Assembly (NCBI GenBank): GCA_030760725.1
Contig: JASWHV010000012.1
Coordinates: 46,593,652-46,657,651 of the forward strand
DNA length: 64,000 nt
From: Neostapfia colusana
Lineage: Eukaryota > Streptophyta > Magnoliopsida > Poales > Poaceae
Reading direction: 5' to 3'
The position numbers and the translations under genes are program-made. Positions 12,601 through 24,326 of the stretch are shown here, piece after piece. Every line of letters begins with the position of its first letter. Position 1 is the first letter of the stretch. Under the pieces are notes generated by a model, which was not told where the DNA came from, ran no database searches, and saw only the letters and a program-made list of their open reading frames with translations.

Positions 12601-13825
12601 CGTCGCTAACACGGGGTTTCTAGCCAGGGTTGTGAAGGACTTAACCGCTAGCCAGTCTAGTGCTCATGTGCACGATTTGGTGGCCTAAAAACAACAATTA
12701 CGATCGAATTTTGAGGATTTCTTACCCGGAGTCTCTTCGTACGTGCCGAGAGCAAATCGCCAAATTCTTGCTCAGGAGGTCATGGCTCGAGTGGAGGTTT
12801 GGCGAGGAGCAGCAGGGAACTCCGGCGCTCCTCTGGGTGTCCCAGCTCGGCCGTGAAAGTCTCTTGGTGGCGCTGTCCACGTGAGTCCGACGTCGGTTTC
12901 CAACGTTTACCCCTTGGCTTCGGCACTGATCCTCAGATTACGGCCAACAGCAGCCCCGAATACCGGAGCAGAGCTGGGGAACCTCTTGTGCACTCGCTGG
13001 CACTCCCTTTTCGTGTGGACGGCTCGAGCAACCGGGCGCATGAGCTGGTGGACAATGGAAAGAAACAGAGGCGTCGCCGGCGGCTTCTTTTCGGGCGCGG
13101 GACCAGAAGCAAGCCGCGAGCACGGGTGAAGAACTTCGTGTTTGCCTCGGTGGGAAGGATAGGCGCCGGGTGAACCGCCTCTGGCGCCCCGCGTGGGGGG
13201 GCGGGGGGCAGCTCGAGCAGGAGGTGGCCGTGGCTGCTGCCTCGGTGGTGCCGGGAGCTCGCTCGGCCACTCGGGTGAGAGCCGATACACAGAAACTGCC
13301 TTAAGCAGTAAGTAATAATCCCCCTCTCAATGACAAGTGGGGCCCACAGCCCCCCCCAGCACCAAAAGATCTCCAGCTTTTGACACCTTACAAATTCAGC
13401 TGTGAGGGGTCCAAATTCAAAAGCCAATTTGCCATTTGACAATTTGTGCCACAGTTTCAAATTTAAATTCAAATTTGGATGGAATTCACAAGTTCCTTTG
13501 ATATCCATATCAAAGCACCTCCAAATTTGTTCAAAACTTGGCTCCCTCATAATTTGGACCTGAGAAACTCAAATATATCCTTTGATCATTGAGTTGGCTT
13601 TTGCAAATACAGCTTCTCAAACATCAGTTTGAATTTTCCTTTTTGGAGATGGCCCTCCTCTTTTTGGAAGTGACCCTCTTAGTTCAAACTGAATTCAAAG
13701 TTTTATTGCACAAGCCAACACTTTCATGAGTAACACAAAAGTTTTTGTAAGTCCCATTTCTTGTATATAAACTCAACTTTATTCATAGCTCAAGTTTTCT
13801 ATTTACATGTTTTGGGACTTTTACA
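9671..13825 (-). repeat. Retro1 5' LTR (complete, about 4155 bp)
   Basis: Starts TGAGGGGGCCC beside the primer site and ends ...TTTTACA; the inner ends match the left LTR exactly in position. Its GC-rich block (about 12080-13310) lies 0.5-1.7 kb from the LTR's 5' end. Just outside that block is GTGGGGCCCAC (13337-13347), a perfect match to the known plant TCP-factor consensus GTGGGNCCCAC. Extra 29 bp at about 12165-12193 distinguish it from the left LTR. I see no protein-coding gene in it. Confidence 0.93.
13337..13347. promoter_or_regulatory. TCP-type palindrome in the Retro1 5' LTR
   Basis: GTGGGGCCCAC fits the plant TCP-binding consensus GTGGGNCCCAC. It lies directly upstream (on the element's strand) of the GC-rich block. 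The left LTR has the site reduced to GTGGGCCCAC at 3105-3114. Function as an LTR promoter element is inferred. Confidence 0.45.
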
Positions 13826-14000
13826 GCTGCCCCCTGCACTGAGCCCGCTTCGCCCGCCCCTGTGCTGAGCCCACCCTGGCTGCCGCCCCTGCGCTGAGGC
13901 CGCCCCGGCCGCCGCCCCTGCGCCGAACCCGCCCCGGCCACCATCCCTGCACCGATCCTGCTTCGGCCGCCTCTGCCCCGAGCACGCCCCGGCTCCAGCG
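13826..14000. repeat. GC-rich 29-bp minisatellite beside the Retro1 insertion
   Basis: About six degenerate copies of a 29-bp unit of the form gcccctgcgctgagg-ccgccccggccgcc, starting exactly at the end of the Retro1 LTR. Four central copies are 29 bp each; the last is shorter. It is Pro/Ala-rich in one frame but contains stops. It probably belongs to the sequence Retro1 inserted into. Confidence 0.75.
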
Positions 14001-15544
14001 CCTGGAATTGTGCTGCGTTGGGTAATCTTCTGTGCTCCAACGCCTGGAATTCCTCGTCTACATGCATGTGCAAATATACTTTGTCAATAGTAGAAATTAA
14101 AGAGAAGATATGCTGTTTTTTTGCAACATGTGCACATATACATGCTAGAATTCCTCCCTTTTCAATTTTGAATGATTATTTGTAACCCGGATTACTTTCA
14201 TTTACATAAAATATGTAGTGCCTCAGAATTTTTTATTTTAAAACATGAATTCAAGATTAGAGTGAAGGTTACAGATAGTAAGGGGCATATGATGCATTTA
14301 TGATTGTATTCAATTAATTCCCTCTGAAATAGGATTATAAGATTGCAGAAAAACGGATGTCAATGCACTGTTTATGTTTTTTATTTCTGTATCATTTTAT
14401 TTCTCTTTATTTTTTTACATCGTGTAGTACCATAGGAATCAGTTTGTATATTGATCAGAGAACTACGTGTATATAAAGCTGTCAGTCTTCAACATGTATA
14501 TGCATTATACACATTGATATAAAAAACAACATGTATAGCTGATAGTGAAGTATAGGCGTATAGCTGATAGAACTACATGTAGAGCTGGTGGTTGTAATTT
14601 GTAACAAGAATAAAGTATTAAATTTATGTCATCATACCATTTCCCCGGTACCAATAAAAAATAAAGTGTGTATTCTATTTTTTATACGAGTTGTAATATA
14701 ATAGCTAAGTTGGTCATGATAAGGAGGTGAAAACTTGAAGGTCTAACTTGAAGGTCTAACATGCATATATCAGTTTTCAAGGCAGGAAGGCATTAAGTTT
14801 TGGAGGTAAAACATATAGAAATAAGAGATGGGACGAGCAAGAATTGATGGCATACCTGAGATTCAGAGAGTGGATTGTTAGCATCTTGAGCATTGTAGCA
14901 GCAATGTTGATATCTTTCTAATGTCTTAGTTATGCTGCAAAAATTATATGTATTAAGGAAGTCATTAGAAGAAATTGCAAACAATCCATGTAGAAGTCTT
15001 CTAGAGCTAATATTGAAATATTCTGCAGAGAAATTTTTTTGGACAAATCGCATTTCATCTTAGCAAGTTCTGCTAGCTCACATAAAAACCCACTACATGA
15101 TGACCCACATGTCGATGTTTTGGTTACACATGTTAAAGGAAAGGTCAAGGACACACCTGTTTGGTGTTGCATCCTAGGGACTCCTTTTCGAGTGGTTATA
15201 TGCTATTTATTCTTATTTAGTAAACAACATAGTTTATATGCTTCTTTTGTAAACATATATCTGATCTGGAATAATGCTATACTGAAACTCTCCTTCACCT
15301 GATTATTGAGTACACTAATAAGCTATGTATATTTTACAGGATTGTACGCAGTGCAAGGAAAGTACATCAATCGACCGCACCGCCACTTCGGATGCACCGA
15401 CTGTTGCCTTGCCGCCTCAGCACCTTGCAGGTAACAAGTTTTGTTTCATTGGAACCTAGTTTCCATGAGCTTATTTAAGCTTTTGATATAGTATTAGCAT
15501 TTTGATTTCTGAGTTCTTTGTTCTTGTATTTTATTGTGTAGACC
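14001..15544 (+). other. Upstream region of the CACTA-A transposase gene; no gene recognised
   Basis: AT-rich, with scattered short open frames on both strands that match nothing I recognise. A probable 5' non-coding exon ends at CTTGCAG|gtaaca (about 15430), and a second splice-like junction precedes the ATG at 15545, which suits an intron in the leader of the transposase gene. Confidence 0.5.
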
Positions 15545-17240
15545 ATGAGTAATCATAAACGATGGATGTATGAGGGTTGGCAGAAGAATGTTACGCCTTC
15601 TAATGAATGGGCCATTAATACTAAGGCTTTTATCAGTTGTGCTTTCTCGTTATCGACCAACTGTTCTGGAAATCTCCATGCAACAAGTGTCGTAACTCTT
15701 TGTGCAAGGAAAAGTTGGAGATGGAATGAGACCTTTGTAGATTTGGTTTTATGCCAGGTTATAAAACATGGCATGAGCATGGTGCTGCTGTTGATGTGAG
15801 GGAAGATGAAAACGAGGACAGAATAGGTGACATGGTCAAAGAACTAGATCGTGATTGTGGTGCTGATGAATATGTGGAAATTCGTATACTTGAAGTTGAA
15901 GAGTTTTATAGAATTCTCTCAGCATCGCATAAAGAGCTGCATGAGCACACTAAAGTGTTTGTACTTCGACCTTGACTCGGCTCATGTCTATAGAATCAAA
16001 GTATAACTTATCGAACAAGTGCTATGATGATCTAAGAGAGTTGATATCTTACATTCTTCCGACAAATCATAAGTTGACGAGAGACATGTACCATTGCGAG
16101 ATATTGTTGGCAGGGCTTGGTATGAAATATGAAAAGATTGATTGTTTTCGTTACAATTGTATACTTTTCTGGAAGGAGAATGCAAATGCGACACATTTCT
16201 CAATTTGTAAACAATCACGATACATTAAGGTCACAAATGAGGACGGTCAAAAGTGGCAGCAAAACAACTTCGTTACATGCCTCTTGCACCTTGGCCGCAA
16301 CGGTTGTTTCTTTCTAAATCAACTGCAAAACACATGCGGTGACATAAGGATCGTTTGCGTGAAACAGAGGGAGTAATGACACACAAATCTGATGCTTAGG
16401 CTTGGAAGGCACTGGAATCTTTTGATAAATATTTTGCAAAAGATGCTAGAAATGTTCGCATTGGTTTGGCTACCGATGGTTTCACACTGTTCAACACTTC
16501 TGCAGCCTCATACTCATGTTGGCCAGTCTTTGCTATTCCATACAACCTTCCACCTGCTATGTGTATGAAATATGATTACATGTTCTTGTCTCTAGTAATT
16601 CTTGGTCGTAAACATCCAGGAAAACGTTTAGTGATGTTTCTTCAACCATTGATCGAGGAATTAAAAGAATTATGGACCGGAGTAGAAGCGTATGATAGCT
16701 ACAAAAAACAGAACTTCAACATACGAGCTGCATACTTGTGGTCGGTTCATGATTTTCCTGCATATGGGGTTTTCTCAGGATGGAGCACACATGGAAAACT
16801 TTGTTGTCCAATCTGTGGGTCATACTCTAATTGCTTTAGACTTACTCATTGGGGCAAAGTGTGTTCTTTTTATTGCCATTAATGTTTTCTTCCAGCAAAT
16901 CACCCATTTAGAAGGCAAGCCAATACATTTCGGAAGGATACTATTGTAACAAAGGGTCCGCCAAAACGATTGTCTAGTGGTGAGATTGTTGAATGGCTCA
17001 ATAAACTTGTCTCTACAGATGATGGGTTTGTTGGTTTTGGTTAGGAGCACAACAGGACTCTTATATGCGTCTTATGGGATCTCCCTTATGCTAAGTCATT
17101 GTTACTCCTGCACAACATCTATGTCATGCACCAGGAATGCATCATCAGCACAGGTTTTAATTCAAAAAAGATAAAAGATAAGCTGAAGGCTCGAAAAGGT
17201 TTAGCAGAAATTTGTAATCGTCCGATCCTAGAAATCTGTC
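15545..17240 (+). pseudogene. CACTA-A TNP2-type transposase, N-terminal and TNP2 domains (decayed)
   Basis: The start ATG at 15545 begins with MSNHKRWMYEGW, the hallmark opening of the plant transposase-associated domain. The rest of that domain is recoverable only across frames (FGFMPGYKTWHEHG near 15740-15785). The TNP2 domain follows: NVRIGLATDGFTLF (about 16455-16490), YNLPPAMCMKYDYMFLSLVI, PGKRLVMFLQPLIEELKELW and HDFPAYGVFSGWSTHGKLCCPICG (up to about 16825). TNP2 is the catalytic CACTA transposase acting on terminal inverted repeats in the nucleus. Several stops and frame changes make it non-functional. The same gene continues into the two domain entries to the right. Confidence 0.88.
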
Positions 17241-17307
17241 AAAATGGTAGTGGTAAGTAAAGAATGCCATGTGCTCCGTTTTGCCTTAAAGTTAAAGAAA
17301 AATAGAG

Positions 17308-18417
17308 GTGTTGAACTGGTTGCAACAACTGAAGTTTCCAGATGGTTACTGTGTTGGGTTGAGACGCACAATAAATCTTGGAAATTGGGTATTAAATAAT
17401 CTTAAAAGCTATGATTATCATAGAATCATGGAAAGACTTCTTTCTGTAATGTTTCACGGATATATGCATCATGATGTGTGGAGAGTACTTGTGGAACTTA
17501 ATTTTTTTATAGACAATTATGTGCTAAGGAAATTACAGTTGAAATGATGGAAAAATTGGAAAAAGAAATACCTTCACTCATATGCAAAATGGAGAAGGTA
17601 TTTCCACCAGAATTTATGAATGTAATGCAACATCTACTTGTGTATTTGCCTTATGAAGCTAAAGTTTGTGGGCCCGTGCAATATGGATGGATGTACCACA
17701 TTGAAAGGACACTAAAAAAACTTAGAGCAATGGTTTTGAATAAAGCAAGAGTAGAAGAGTGTATTGCAGAAGCATTTTCTCTAAAAGAGGTAGCATACTT
17801 CTCAAGTATCTTTTTTTAGACGAACACAATGTGTATACTACCATAATACGGTACAACATAGATGAAGAAACTCCTTGCAGTAATTTAATTATTTTTGGAT
17901 AAAAGGGAAAACAGTTGGTGGCAGCAGTAGGCATATTGCAGAAGCATTTGCTCTGAAAGAGGTAGCATACTTCTCAAGTACCTTTTTCAGACGAACACAA
18001 TGTGCATGCTCCCACAATGTGGTACAACATAAATGAAGAAACTCTTTGGGGTAATCTAAGTATTTCTGGATGAAAGGGAAAAACAGTTGGTGACAACAGT
18101 AGGCATACGGTTTCAGAAGGAGAATGGAATTCATGTATGTTATACATGTACACAAACATTGAAAATTGTAAGGCTACAAACCTCAAACACTAGTAGGTGA
18201 TGTTCTAATGTACCCATACATTTCATTATGTAGCAAGTTCAACAAACAATATTGGAAGTCCACGCGTCAACCAACAAGCAAACAATTAGATAAAATGTGT
18301 CGTGATGGACTTTACGGAGGGCCTAACTTCGTCAATTGGTTTCAAAAGCATGTAACATTCACTTCTTACATGTTATTTGCATCCTTCCTAGGTAAATATG
18401 ATTAATAAAACTAATAT
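17308..18417 (+). pseudogene. CACTA-A transposase, DUF4218 part, with a 172-bp internal tandem duplication
   Basis: DUF4218 is the domain that follows TNP2 in plant CACTA transposases. Seen here are LKSYDYHRIMERLL, VMFHGYMHHDVWRVL, MMEKLEKEIPSLICKMEKVFPPEFMNVMQHLLVYL and VCGPVQYGWMYHIERTLKKL. A frame change lies near 17545. The region encoding the end of the domain is duplicated in tandem (17762-17933 and 17934-18107), and the first copy brings in a stop. Downstream 18208-18405 (CSKFNKQYWKSTRQPTSKQLDK...) looks like the linker to the next domain. Confidence 0.82.
17762..18107 (+). repeat. 172-bp tandem duplication inside the transposase pseudogene
   Basis: tattgcagaagcatttt at 17762 recurs at 17934, and the two copies stay aligned to aggcata (17929 onward versus 18101-18107). 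The copies differ by a handful of substitutions, so the duplication is not fresh. Confidence 0.85.
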
Positions 18418-18423
18418 TTTGTT

Positions 18424-19160
18424 AAATTTCAAGTGAATGGTCGATGCAAACGTTCATGAGGACCTACGACAACTTTCTCAAGGTATAATAACAGCAACGA
18501 GTTTTGGCCATTAAAACGTAAATAGGTTTTAATTTCGTTCAGCCAAATTTGAAGCAAAACACCCTCTTGTGGTCACGACAAATAGTAGGGTTGTGACTAG
18601 AGCATATGATGCATAGGGACAAGAAACGAACTACTATGGGACCATTCAAGACATTGTGGACTTCAAATTTGGGGGTTCTAAAGATCTTAGAGTTACTTTC
18701 TTCTATTGCGGCTGGTTTGATAATAACAGAGGAACACGACGGGATGAATTTGGTATAGTCGAGGTGAAACATGAAGAAAGACTTCGTGGATGTGATAATT
18801 ATGTTCTTGCTCATCAAGTTGAGTTGGTTTACTATCTACCATATCCTTGTCTAAAGTTGAATGCTTGGTGGGTCGTGTACAAAGTTAATCCACAAGAACG
18901 TTTATATACCCCAAGTGACGCTGGTTATCGAGATGAATAGGATGAAGTGTATCAAGAAGATGATATTCCACTATCTTTTAATATTGATGATGGTATAGGA
19001 CTCGATACATTAGTAGGTGATGTTGAAGACAATAAAGCGGTGGAGGTTTTAGTTGCTAAAAGAAAGCGACCAAGAACTAAAAAAGTAAAGGTTTGATGGA
19101 AGAAGAAAGTTGATTTGCGAAACGTTACCAAAGAAACTTTGGATCATGATGAATTTTAAT
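18424..19160 (+). pseudogene. CACTA-A transposase C-terminal DUF4216 part
   Basis: The open stretch 18656-18940 contains GSKDLRVTFFYCGWFDNN, RRDEFGIVEVKHEERL and NYVLAHQVELVYYLPYP, the DUF4216 signature found at the C-terminus of plant TNP2 proteins. A basic tail (AKRKRPRTKKVKV, about 19050-19095) could act as a nuclear signal. Stops and a frame change separate it from the preceding part. Confidence 0.8.
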
Positions 19161-19249
19161 CCTGTAAATATTTTATATTACATTTATAATTGCCTATATT
19201 ACTTTATGTCTTATGTACTTTTTATTACCAATTTTTCTTTTGAACAGGA

Positions 19250-20031
19250 TGCCACGTGGTGTGAATAGTATCGCTAAGGGGCTTTTTGGCTCCTCAAGCA
19301 AGTCTGGGAGCCGGTCCAAAATATCTTCTTGTAGCCAGGACTCTCTTTTTTAGGGCAGTGCCTCAAATAATAGCAGACGAGAAGCATTTAGGAGATCCAT
19401 GAAAGAAACTCACGAACAGGTTTGTGTCTCTGTATTTTTTTGTATTAACCTAATTTTATTATGTGAAACCTAATTTCTCTAATTACATGTGGAGCAGGAG
19501 GTTCAGGAGCCGGATGGTCATGAGGAACGTCAAGAAGCTCTAGAGGAATGTGTTTCTGCATGGGAAGAACAACAAATAGGAGTAAGAGACTATATTTATG
19601 AGGAAGTTGAGAATAATGACGAGGGGATGACGAGGGGGGTGACAGAGATATGGGAGACTTGACACCATCATTTAGGTATCGGTCTTCAAACTCTATCTCG
19701 CTAGTTGTGCCTCCACAACAGAGAATAAGGATCACTCCTATCGGTGACTGGTTAGTAATATATTATTTAGTAATAATTAGTGATACAAATTTTTTGACAA
19801 ATATAATATCTTGTTAAAATGACTTGCAGGCAATGGGATGACTTGGATTGGGATGGCAAACGACACCGTAGGTAGCCTAATGCGGTGTTTGGTGCCATTT
19901 GCCGTCACCATTATCCCGGTCTTGTTACTATAAAAGGCGAAGAAAAACCTGGAACAAATTGGGAGCACTACAAGATTGCTCCACATGTTGTGCATGAAAA
20001 TATGGCAAGAACCATCTCGCACGACTTTTGG
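19250..20031 (+). pseudogene. CACTA-A second gene (Transposase_24-like), 5' part, cut by CACTA-B
   Basis: A plausible start is MPRGVNSIAKGLFGSSSKSG at 19250. Exon-intron junctions are visible (ACAG|gtttgtgt near 19420, ggagcag|GAGG near 19500, GGTGACTG|gttagt near 19745, ttgcag|GCAATGG near 19830). The conserved end GAICRHHYPGLV, then TNWEHYKIAPH and HDFW, resembles the DNA-binding accessory protein (TNPA/Ptta type) encoded after TNP2 in plant CACTA elements. A stop lies near 19350 and another near 19660. CACTA-B begins exactly after the TGG of HDFW, and the gene resumes at 32228. Confidence 0.75.
20029..20031. repeat. CACTA-B target site duplication, left copy (TGG)
   Basis: TGG immediately precedes CACTACTAC at 20032 and recurs at 32225-32227 directly after the right terminus. 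Three-base duplications are the rule for CACTA transposition. Confidence 0.75.
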
Positions 20032-20059
20032 CACTACTACAACAAGCTTCATCTCAGGC

Positions 20060-20712
20060 GGCTCTAAGCGTATTATCACACGCGGTTTTTAAAACCGTCT
20101 GAAACGAAGAGCCTGTGATAATCAACAATTTTCGTAGGCGGAAATATAAACCGCTTGTGAAAAAAGTTATCACAGGCGGTCTTAACCTTCATGAATCCAT
20201 CCGTGAAGACTCTTTATCATAGACGGTTTTTACATAATAGTATCCATCTGTGATAACTCCATTATCGCAGACGGTTCTATACCTACGACTAGCCGCCTGT
20301 GAAGAATCGTTATCACAGACGGTTTGTAATGTAAAGAGTATCCGCCCGTGATGACTCCATTATTGCAGGCAGTTCTTTACCTACGACTGTCCGGCTGTGA
20401 AGAATGTTTATCATAGGCGGTTTGTAATGTATGATTATCTGCCTGTGTAACTATTATCGCATGCGGTTCTTTACCTACGACTAGCCGCCTATGCAACTCT
20501 ATTATCGAAGTGGTTCTTTACCTATGACTCTCCGCCTGTGAAGATTCTTTATCACAGGCAGTTTGTAACGTAAAGAGTATATGCCTGTGATAACTCCATT
20601 ATCACAGGCGATTCTTTACCTACGACTGTCCGCCTGTGAAGAATATTTATCATAGACGGATTGTAACTTAAGATTATTCGTCTGTGTAACTCTATTATCA
20701 CAGGCAATTTGT
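20060..20712. repeat. CACTA-B left subterminal repeat array
   Basis: Five or so higher-order copies, each about 50-100 bp, of the series cgcaggcggttcttta, cctacgact, ccgcctgtgaagaat, tatcacaggcggtttgtaa, taaagagtatccgcctgtgataact. Such arrays bind the element's accessory protein in En/Spm. The same higher-order unit occurs in the same orientation at 31013-31205. Confidence 0.85.
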
Positions 20713-21169
20713 TAGTTACTACATGCTGTTATTTCTAATTTTCAGGTCAATTTCATATGCACATTCACACAGTAGAAACAATATTACCGAAAAGTCATCT
20801 CATATACATATATGCAAGGACAATACATCTCAATTCGTAGTTTATAAGTTTTTCACTAAAAACTGAAAAACCAATCGGTATACTGGCAAAGTTCTGGCAC
20901 ATCAGCTATTGCACCTGCGTCATGGAGGAATTATCCTTTTCGGTGGAAAATTTTGCGATCTTCTCGGCTCCTCCACTAGGCATATCTCTAAAAGTCAGCC
21001 ATTCTTCGTCCATATTCTTCGTGTGCTGCAATGAAACACATAACAAGGTTTAGAATGTGTTGGTGACAACGATAACATAATAGTATTAAAATATGCTAGT
21101 TACAATGACTATGAAGCTAAAAAGTAAGAAAATACAATATTGATATTAAAGATAACTTACATCATCAGG
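20713..21169. other. Spacer between left array and the Ulp1-type gene
   Basis: AT-rich; no gene recognised. It probably contains the 3' untranslated part of the minus-strand gene to the right, since the last conserved coding motif ends near 21170. Confidence 0.4.
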
Positions 21170-24100
21170 ATTCACTCTATATTCGCAGACGATCTGAAGA
21201 TGCTCGCATACATAATACCCGCATAAGACGCTCCCAGAAGGCTTCTTGGGAAAAGGATAATATGTTGATATATGCAATACATCCTTATTAGGAGGTCTTT
21301 TACCTCCTAGTTATTTCGCGTAAAACAGCCATGTGCTGTTATACAAGGAATGTCATATAAGAGTTGCCAACCTATATATATGTGTGTATGTTAAAAGTAT
21401 TGAATAATCGTATGTTCTCAAATTGTCAAGGAAATCTTTGTAAGTATCTTGTGAGTAATCGGCTGAGTCCAAGATCATTGCCAAACCCTGCATTGGCTTG
21501 ATGAAGATCATTATGTAGTATTTACTGAACATGTACAAACACACGTGTTAAGTTAAAAATTAGCAATAATTGTTATTTCCATGCCATGTATCGAACTTAC
21601 TCAAAGTGGTATGGAGCCTTTACGAGGTTCTTGCCATCTCTGACAAAGCTAAACATGGCATATCCTATGTAGGGTGCAACCTTGGTCTTTTATCCTTCTT
21701 TTGGATTGCGATTGATTTTGCAAATTGTTTTTTTTGTCATGCGCTTGTACTGTTCTGAGTTCTGTTGCACCTGAAAGTCAAAATTTGACTTTGCAATCAC
21801 TGTAGGGTCAAGGATACCTGTCTTGGAGTTCAGCTTTTCATTATCCATGTATTGCATCCTATTGAATAAGTCCGGAATTGTTATAATCTCATGACATGTG
21901 TATGCGTGTAGTAAGAAAAGCAAATACGAAATATTGGAGGAGCTTACAAGCACCAGACGAGTAGCAGGTTGATTTCGAGCATGCCTCGATAGAAAAGGCT
22001 CCGTAGATCTTTAAAGGGGCTCATTTATCTTCTCCAATGCTCCAGAATGCTTCTTTTGGCACACGAAATGTGACGTAACAAATGTCATATTTTATGCTGG
22101 CAATAATGTACCACTCATGCATTCTTCTGAGTGAGAAAGGTCGTTTGCTAAGTTGTGCCGATGTCATGAATGGCTTCCCATTCTCATATTTAGGAGGAAC
22201 GTCCTGAATCTTGTATACCGGAACTACTGGTTTAACTAAAGTCTTCTCCCGAATATATTTCACACCGTCTTCTTCCCACCCCTCAATATTTTCTAATGCT
22301 GGCTCATGTGAAGCATGATATGCATTATATTTTGTAATATTTTTCTTCATTTTTTCCAAATATTTTGACACTTCTTTAGAAGGTTCCTTATTTTCATATG
22401 AGCTAACTTTCACAGGCACTGACTGAGGAGTAGTCGTCGGAAGTTGGACATTGATCTGTTGTTGAACCTGTTGTTCAACTGATTGCTCTTTACTACCAGC
22501 AGCTTGCTCTTGTACTGCTTCAAGATGTTGTTCAACTGGTTTCTCTTGGTTATCTTTACTAGCAAGGTTACTATCATCCTTGCTCGAACATAGCGGGAGT
22601 GGATCTTTCTGGACTTTCAACGAAGAAGACGGGGCTGTAGTCTTTCGAGAGACGACGAGGCTAGACCTCGGCTCATCGTCCAACAACACGATAGAGCGTC
22701 AGTGACAAAGGATTAACTGGTTGATGGCCTGCCCTAGAGTCATGATCCCCTCAGGTGTGATGTGGTCTATTTCATAATCTTCATAATCATTATCATGATA
22801 TGAACAACTTGCACCACGGCATAATACAACGGAAGTGAATTGCCGTTGAAGACAAGGTTTAGCTTTGCCATAGAAGTGGCAACCTATTTTGTTTTGTTCC
22901 TTGCTCTGTCGATCGGGACAAGAAGACGACAAGATGTGTCCTTAACAATATCATCGACAAGGAACTTATGGCTTGACCCTAAGCCTGGCACATAACCTAT
23001 GCTGCTAGGGTAGGAAGTTGGAGATATCAAATGCTCCATTGTCACGGGAACCATCGCTCTATTCTATGGCGTTAATTGTCCCAATTTTATAAGTTCATCT
23101 ATTCTTTCTTTCACAGATAGCTTGACCTTTTGATCAATCGCATGTTCAATTATCTTCTTGAACTTGTCACGTCTTCTATATAACTCTTTATCGTTCGGAA
23201 AACCATCTCTCCAGGACATCTGAGAAGAGATTGCTCGAACTCGTCCACCGTGTTCAGGGTTGCCTAGGATTCGGCTTGAAGAGACCCTTACGTTGCTTTT
23301 CAATTACTTCTTTCATTTTTTGCTCTACTTGGTTCACAGAGTCGGGCTTTTCAAGTTTGCCCTCGCTGGTCAAACCTGACAGAGCTAAGATCCACCACTT
23401 AGTTCTCTCATCGCAGTCTTGTAGCGGGTCAGGATTGCGCTTACTGACAGTTTCCTCTAATATTTTATTCCATTTCTTAACTTTGGGGGCATATCCGGTA
23501 GACACCAAGCGATGATGGTATTTGTTCTTTTTGGCAAGTTTTGACCTATATTCACTTAGGGATTGAGCCTTAGGTGTGCTCTTTTGACGAACAAATTCTT
23601 GCCACTGAGCTTGTTTGATTTTTCCCATCTTCTTCAGGCTAGGGAGCTTGTTGTCCTTAACATAAGCATTAATTTCACTCTTCCAACCATGAAACTTCTC
23701 GCTGCAAGAGACCAATGTTGCTTTCTTTACAGCTTCTTCCGTGCCTTTTGGGAATTTGAATTATTTCTTTAACTTCTCCAACAACTCATTCTTGTCCACC
23801 TCAGGAAATTTTCTCCAATTCTTTGTTGTGATCGGCACGAGCTCTCTAACAAAACATCCACATGCATTTCGGTACTTTGTAACTGAGTACAGTGGTTCTT
23901 GGGGAAGCCCACTTGGACGGACACTTGTTATGTATATGATGCGGTTCAATGGACCCTTATTGGGACGTTGTTGCTCTCGTTTTTGCTTGACTTAATTTGA
24001 GGATTCAACAATTGGAGAACGTTCTACGGTTTTAGGAGCCGAAGTCACCTCATTGTCTTGGCAATTAAGCTAGGTAAAAAAGAATTATAAGGCTTCATAT

Positions 24101-24326
24101 ATTTGACAACCAACATTAACATAAACTGCTGGAGTTAAGATTCGTGATCCATACCTCGCCGGCAGGATCATATTCTCGGTCGAGATCCTATGAAGTCTTT
24201 TTAATTTTTATATTTGGAAAAGGATCCGATGGACTGTGATACGAGCCTGAACTGCTGGAGTCACTAAAATCCACATTGTCGGCTTCATTGTTACTACCAG
24301 CACCGGTCTTCTTAGGGCTTTCCATG
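21170..24326 (-). pseudogene. CACTA-B Transposase_24 / Ulp1-like protein gene (decayed)
   Basis: Reading from the right: ATG at 24326 (MESPKKTG...), an acidic serine-rich exon ending at GGCGAG|gtatgg near 24155, then an exon after ctag near 24068. The Transposase_24 (Ptta/En/Spm) region is seen at 23254-23949 (GCFVRELVPITTKNWRKFPEV, DERTKWWILALSGLT, and HGGRVRAISSQMSW one frame over). A middle region (22021-22932) has PFMTSAQLSKRPFSLRRMHEWYI. The tail carries Ulp1-like protease motifs: KTGILDPTVI near 21810, LDSADYSQDTYKDFLDNLR near 21450 and GSVLCGYYVCEHL near 21215. Defects include in-frame stops near 24192, 23998 and 23758 and a frameshift near 23270. Cysteine-protease-like tails are known in some plant CACTA proteins; activity here is not expected. 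Confidence 0.8.

Larger units (their letters stand above)
1..13825 (-). mobile_element. Retro1: Ty3/gypsy chromovirus, 5' LTR at right, left LTR truncated by the window
   Basis: Order along the minus strand is 5' LTR (9671-13825), primer site (9656-9667), leader, gag-protease, reverse transcriptase, RNase H, integrase with chromodomain, polypurine tract (3597-3615), 3' LTR (1-3596). Position 1 matches 10201 in the right LTR, so about 530 bp of the left LTR lie outside the window and the full element would be about 14.4 kb. The right flank 13826-13830 (gctgc) should be the target duplication, but its partner is off the window. Coding capacity is lost through a frameshift and two in-frame stops. 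The chromodomain and long LTRs suggest the Tekay/Del lineage; that is family inference. Confidence 0.93.

Noticed and set aside
15039..15302. 87-codon plus-strand frame upstream of the TNP2 gene
   Set aside because: No known domain, and a similar-sized frame lies on the opposite strand; the region is better explained as leader or intron of the transposase gene.
20032..20040. CACTACTAC at 20032 as a chance match, since it also reads HYY in the open frame
   Set aside because: Chance was considered but rejected: subterminal repeats begin right after it, the right terminus and TGG duplication match, and the interrupted gene resumes beyond 32227.
20060..20712. CRISPR-like array because of regularly repeated short motifs
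   Set aside because: Units are imperfect, occur in both orientations, and border a CACTA terminus; they are transposon subterminal repeats in plant DNA.
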